Below are positions 63,478-64,000 of a DNA stretch of 64,000 nucleotides, piece after piece. The notes beneath the pieces were generated by a model that saw nothing but the letters and a program-made list of their open reading frames with translations, was not told the DNA's origin and did no database searches. Position numbers and translations under genes: made by a program. Numbering within the stretch: position 1 is the first letter of the stretch; every line of letters begins with the position of its first letter. Source of the DNA: an uncultured Verrucomicrobiales bacterium (lineage in GTDB: Bacteria > Verrucomicrobiota > Verrucomicrobiia > Verrucomicrobiales > DEV007); the NCBI GenBank assembly GCA_937891465.1, contig CALAHF010000054.1, positions 1-64,000 on the forward strand, given 5' to 3'.

Positions 63478-63924
63478 TCACTCAGCCGCCAATTCAGCGA
63501 CGCGTTCTTGGCTGTCTTTGCTGAGTTTTGCAATCGGCATCGTTGCCTGATTTCCTCCGGAGAGTCGAAGGGTAACTTCAGTTTCCGTGCTGGTTACGTA
63601 GGTCGCTTGAATCGTTCGACCGCGAGAGGTCCAGGATTCAGGCTGGGGGCGCTTCTTCAATCCTGTCGTTTTCGGAGCAACTCCACGGTGATCAGCCAAT
63701 GCTGCTTTGATTTTTGTAAAGCCTTCGGAATCCTTCATGTCGAAGTAAGGGACTATTCCCAAGCGGTTTTCGAGTGCCGCATCAAACGCAACAATCACCG
63801 GGGTGGGACCGTTTGCCTCATCCGTTGCGATAGCGATTTGCACCACTTCCGGGCATTTGTGAAGATTGAGTCCACTGATGAAGATGATTTCAGAATCATC
63901 TTTAATTGCATCGATAGCTACCAA
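63478..63924 (-). CDS. SHD1-like domain protein, 5' end uncertain
   Basis: The visible 148 codons end in an SHD1-like domain (SWTSRGRTIQATYVTSTETE and MPIAKLSKDSQERVAELAAE), the same type as the gene at 2161. The N-terminal part has a beta/alpha mix (IIFISGLNLHKC) of unknown fold. Upstream of the TTG at 63924 the frame has a TGA at 63946-63948, then is open to the window edge at 63999 with protein-like sequence. So either the TTG is the start, or the gene is broken or continues beyond the window. I cannot tell. Confidence 0.5.
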   Translation of the reverse strand: MVAIDAIKDDSEIIFISGLNLHKCPEVVQIAIATDEANGPTPVIVAFDAALENRLGIVPYFDMKDSEGFTKIKAALADHRGVAPKTTGLKKRPQPESWTSRGRTIQATYVTSTETEVTLRLSGGNQATMPIAKLSKDSQERVAELAAE

Positions 63925-64000
63925 ACTGGCAGAATTTGAAGGGCCTCACGTTGAGCCCGGTTCCATCAGCAGGAACGTAACGGCCTTATTTTCCTTAATG

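Noticed and set aside
2641..63948. TGA recoded as an amino acid in this genome
   Set aside because: lpdA and acs end with TGA at their family-typical C-terminus, and the protein before menH also ends with TGA overlapping the next start. The interrupted frames are better explained as nonsense changes.

Overview
The window looks like a chromosomal stretch of a PVC-superphylum bacterium, most likely Verrucomicrobiota. The evidence is the gene content: Planctomycete-type c-heme domains with DUF1549/DUF1553 (PSD1), a PVC-type membrane-bound dehydrogenase/heme protein, DUF1552, a sulfatase, a sialate O-acetylesterase, SHD1-like domains, Tat-exported sugar isomerase-like proteins and several Gfo/Idh/MocA oxidoreductases. 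Species cannot be told from the window. There is no phage, plasmid or integron module. The genes are mostly single or in short operons on both strands.

Layout. 1-7.2 kb: two tandem small membrane proteins (the first cut by the window edge), a class-III aminotransferase, an SHD1-type secreted protein broken by an in-frame TGA, a three-repeat STN-like protein, a secreted beta-propeller, a rhomboid protease and a Gfo/Idh/MocA protein. 7.3-13 kb: a mono-heme c-type protein with a good terminator, low-complexity secreted proteins, a decayed IS3-type orfA, a secreted DnaJ-zinc-finger-like protein, a Tat/lipoprotein TIM barrel with a small membrane ORF behind it, and a pseudopilin. 13-17 kb: a menaquinone operon (menD, a one-TM protein, menH) behind a sulfatase. 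17-25.7 kb: PhnA-like domain, sialate esterase, DUF1552, an M28 peptidase with TolB propeller and PDZ, SGNH hydrolase, CHAD protein, tRNA-Gln(TTG). 25.8-34 kb: ABC-2 exporter pair, a membrane glycosyltransferase, an unknown protein, and a PAS-AraC regulator divergent from a GntP permease. 34-42 kb: a BatD-like oxygen-free region of unknown membrane proteins, lpdA, a three-copy tandem paralogue array with two dead copies, a fused class-II aldolase/SDR, ExbB-ExbD, AI-2E transporter. 42-53 kb: an AddB-like PD-(D/E)XK nuclease, two Gfo/Idh/MocA proteins with a PQQ-type propeller, the 955-residue dehydrogenase/heme protein and a frameshifted small membrane protein. 52.8-64 kb: moaD-hpt, an FHA protein with five KLAPRKLA repeats, trhO, acs, a truncated relic, PSD1/LamG heme protein and an SHD1-like fragment.

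The most unusual content is not a gene. A 20-bp unit (consensus GAACNNACCCTRTTGNWTCG) occurs about 30 times at 13 loci spread over 2.0-57.1 kb. It nearly always comes in pairs: direct pairs are separated by 2 nt (22-bp period) and inverted pairs by 3 nt. Most are intergenic, but one lies inside menD, one supplies the last codons of the glycosyltransferase and one overlaps the start of a Gfo/Idh/MocA gene. menD also carries two other inverted-repeat insertions (108 and 72 bp, both multiples of three), so this essential-type enzyme appears to have absorbed three repeat elements in frame.

A second theme is gene decay: in-frame TGA codons in two otherwise continuous reading frames (2641 and 59985) and possibly a third (63946), a T7 homopolymer frameshift at 52501-52507, the IS relic, and the two dead paralogues at 36.3-36.9 kb. 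TGA is a normal stop in conserved genes here (lpdA, acs, menH's upstream neighbour), so recoding is not indicated.
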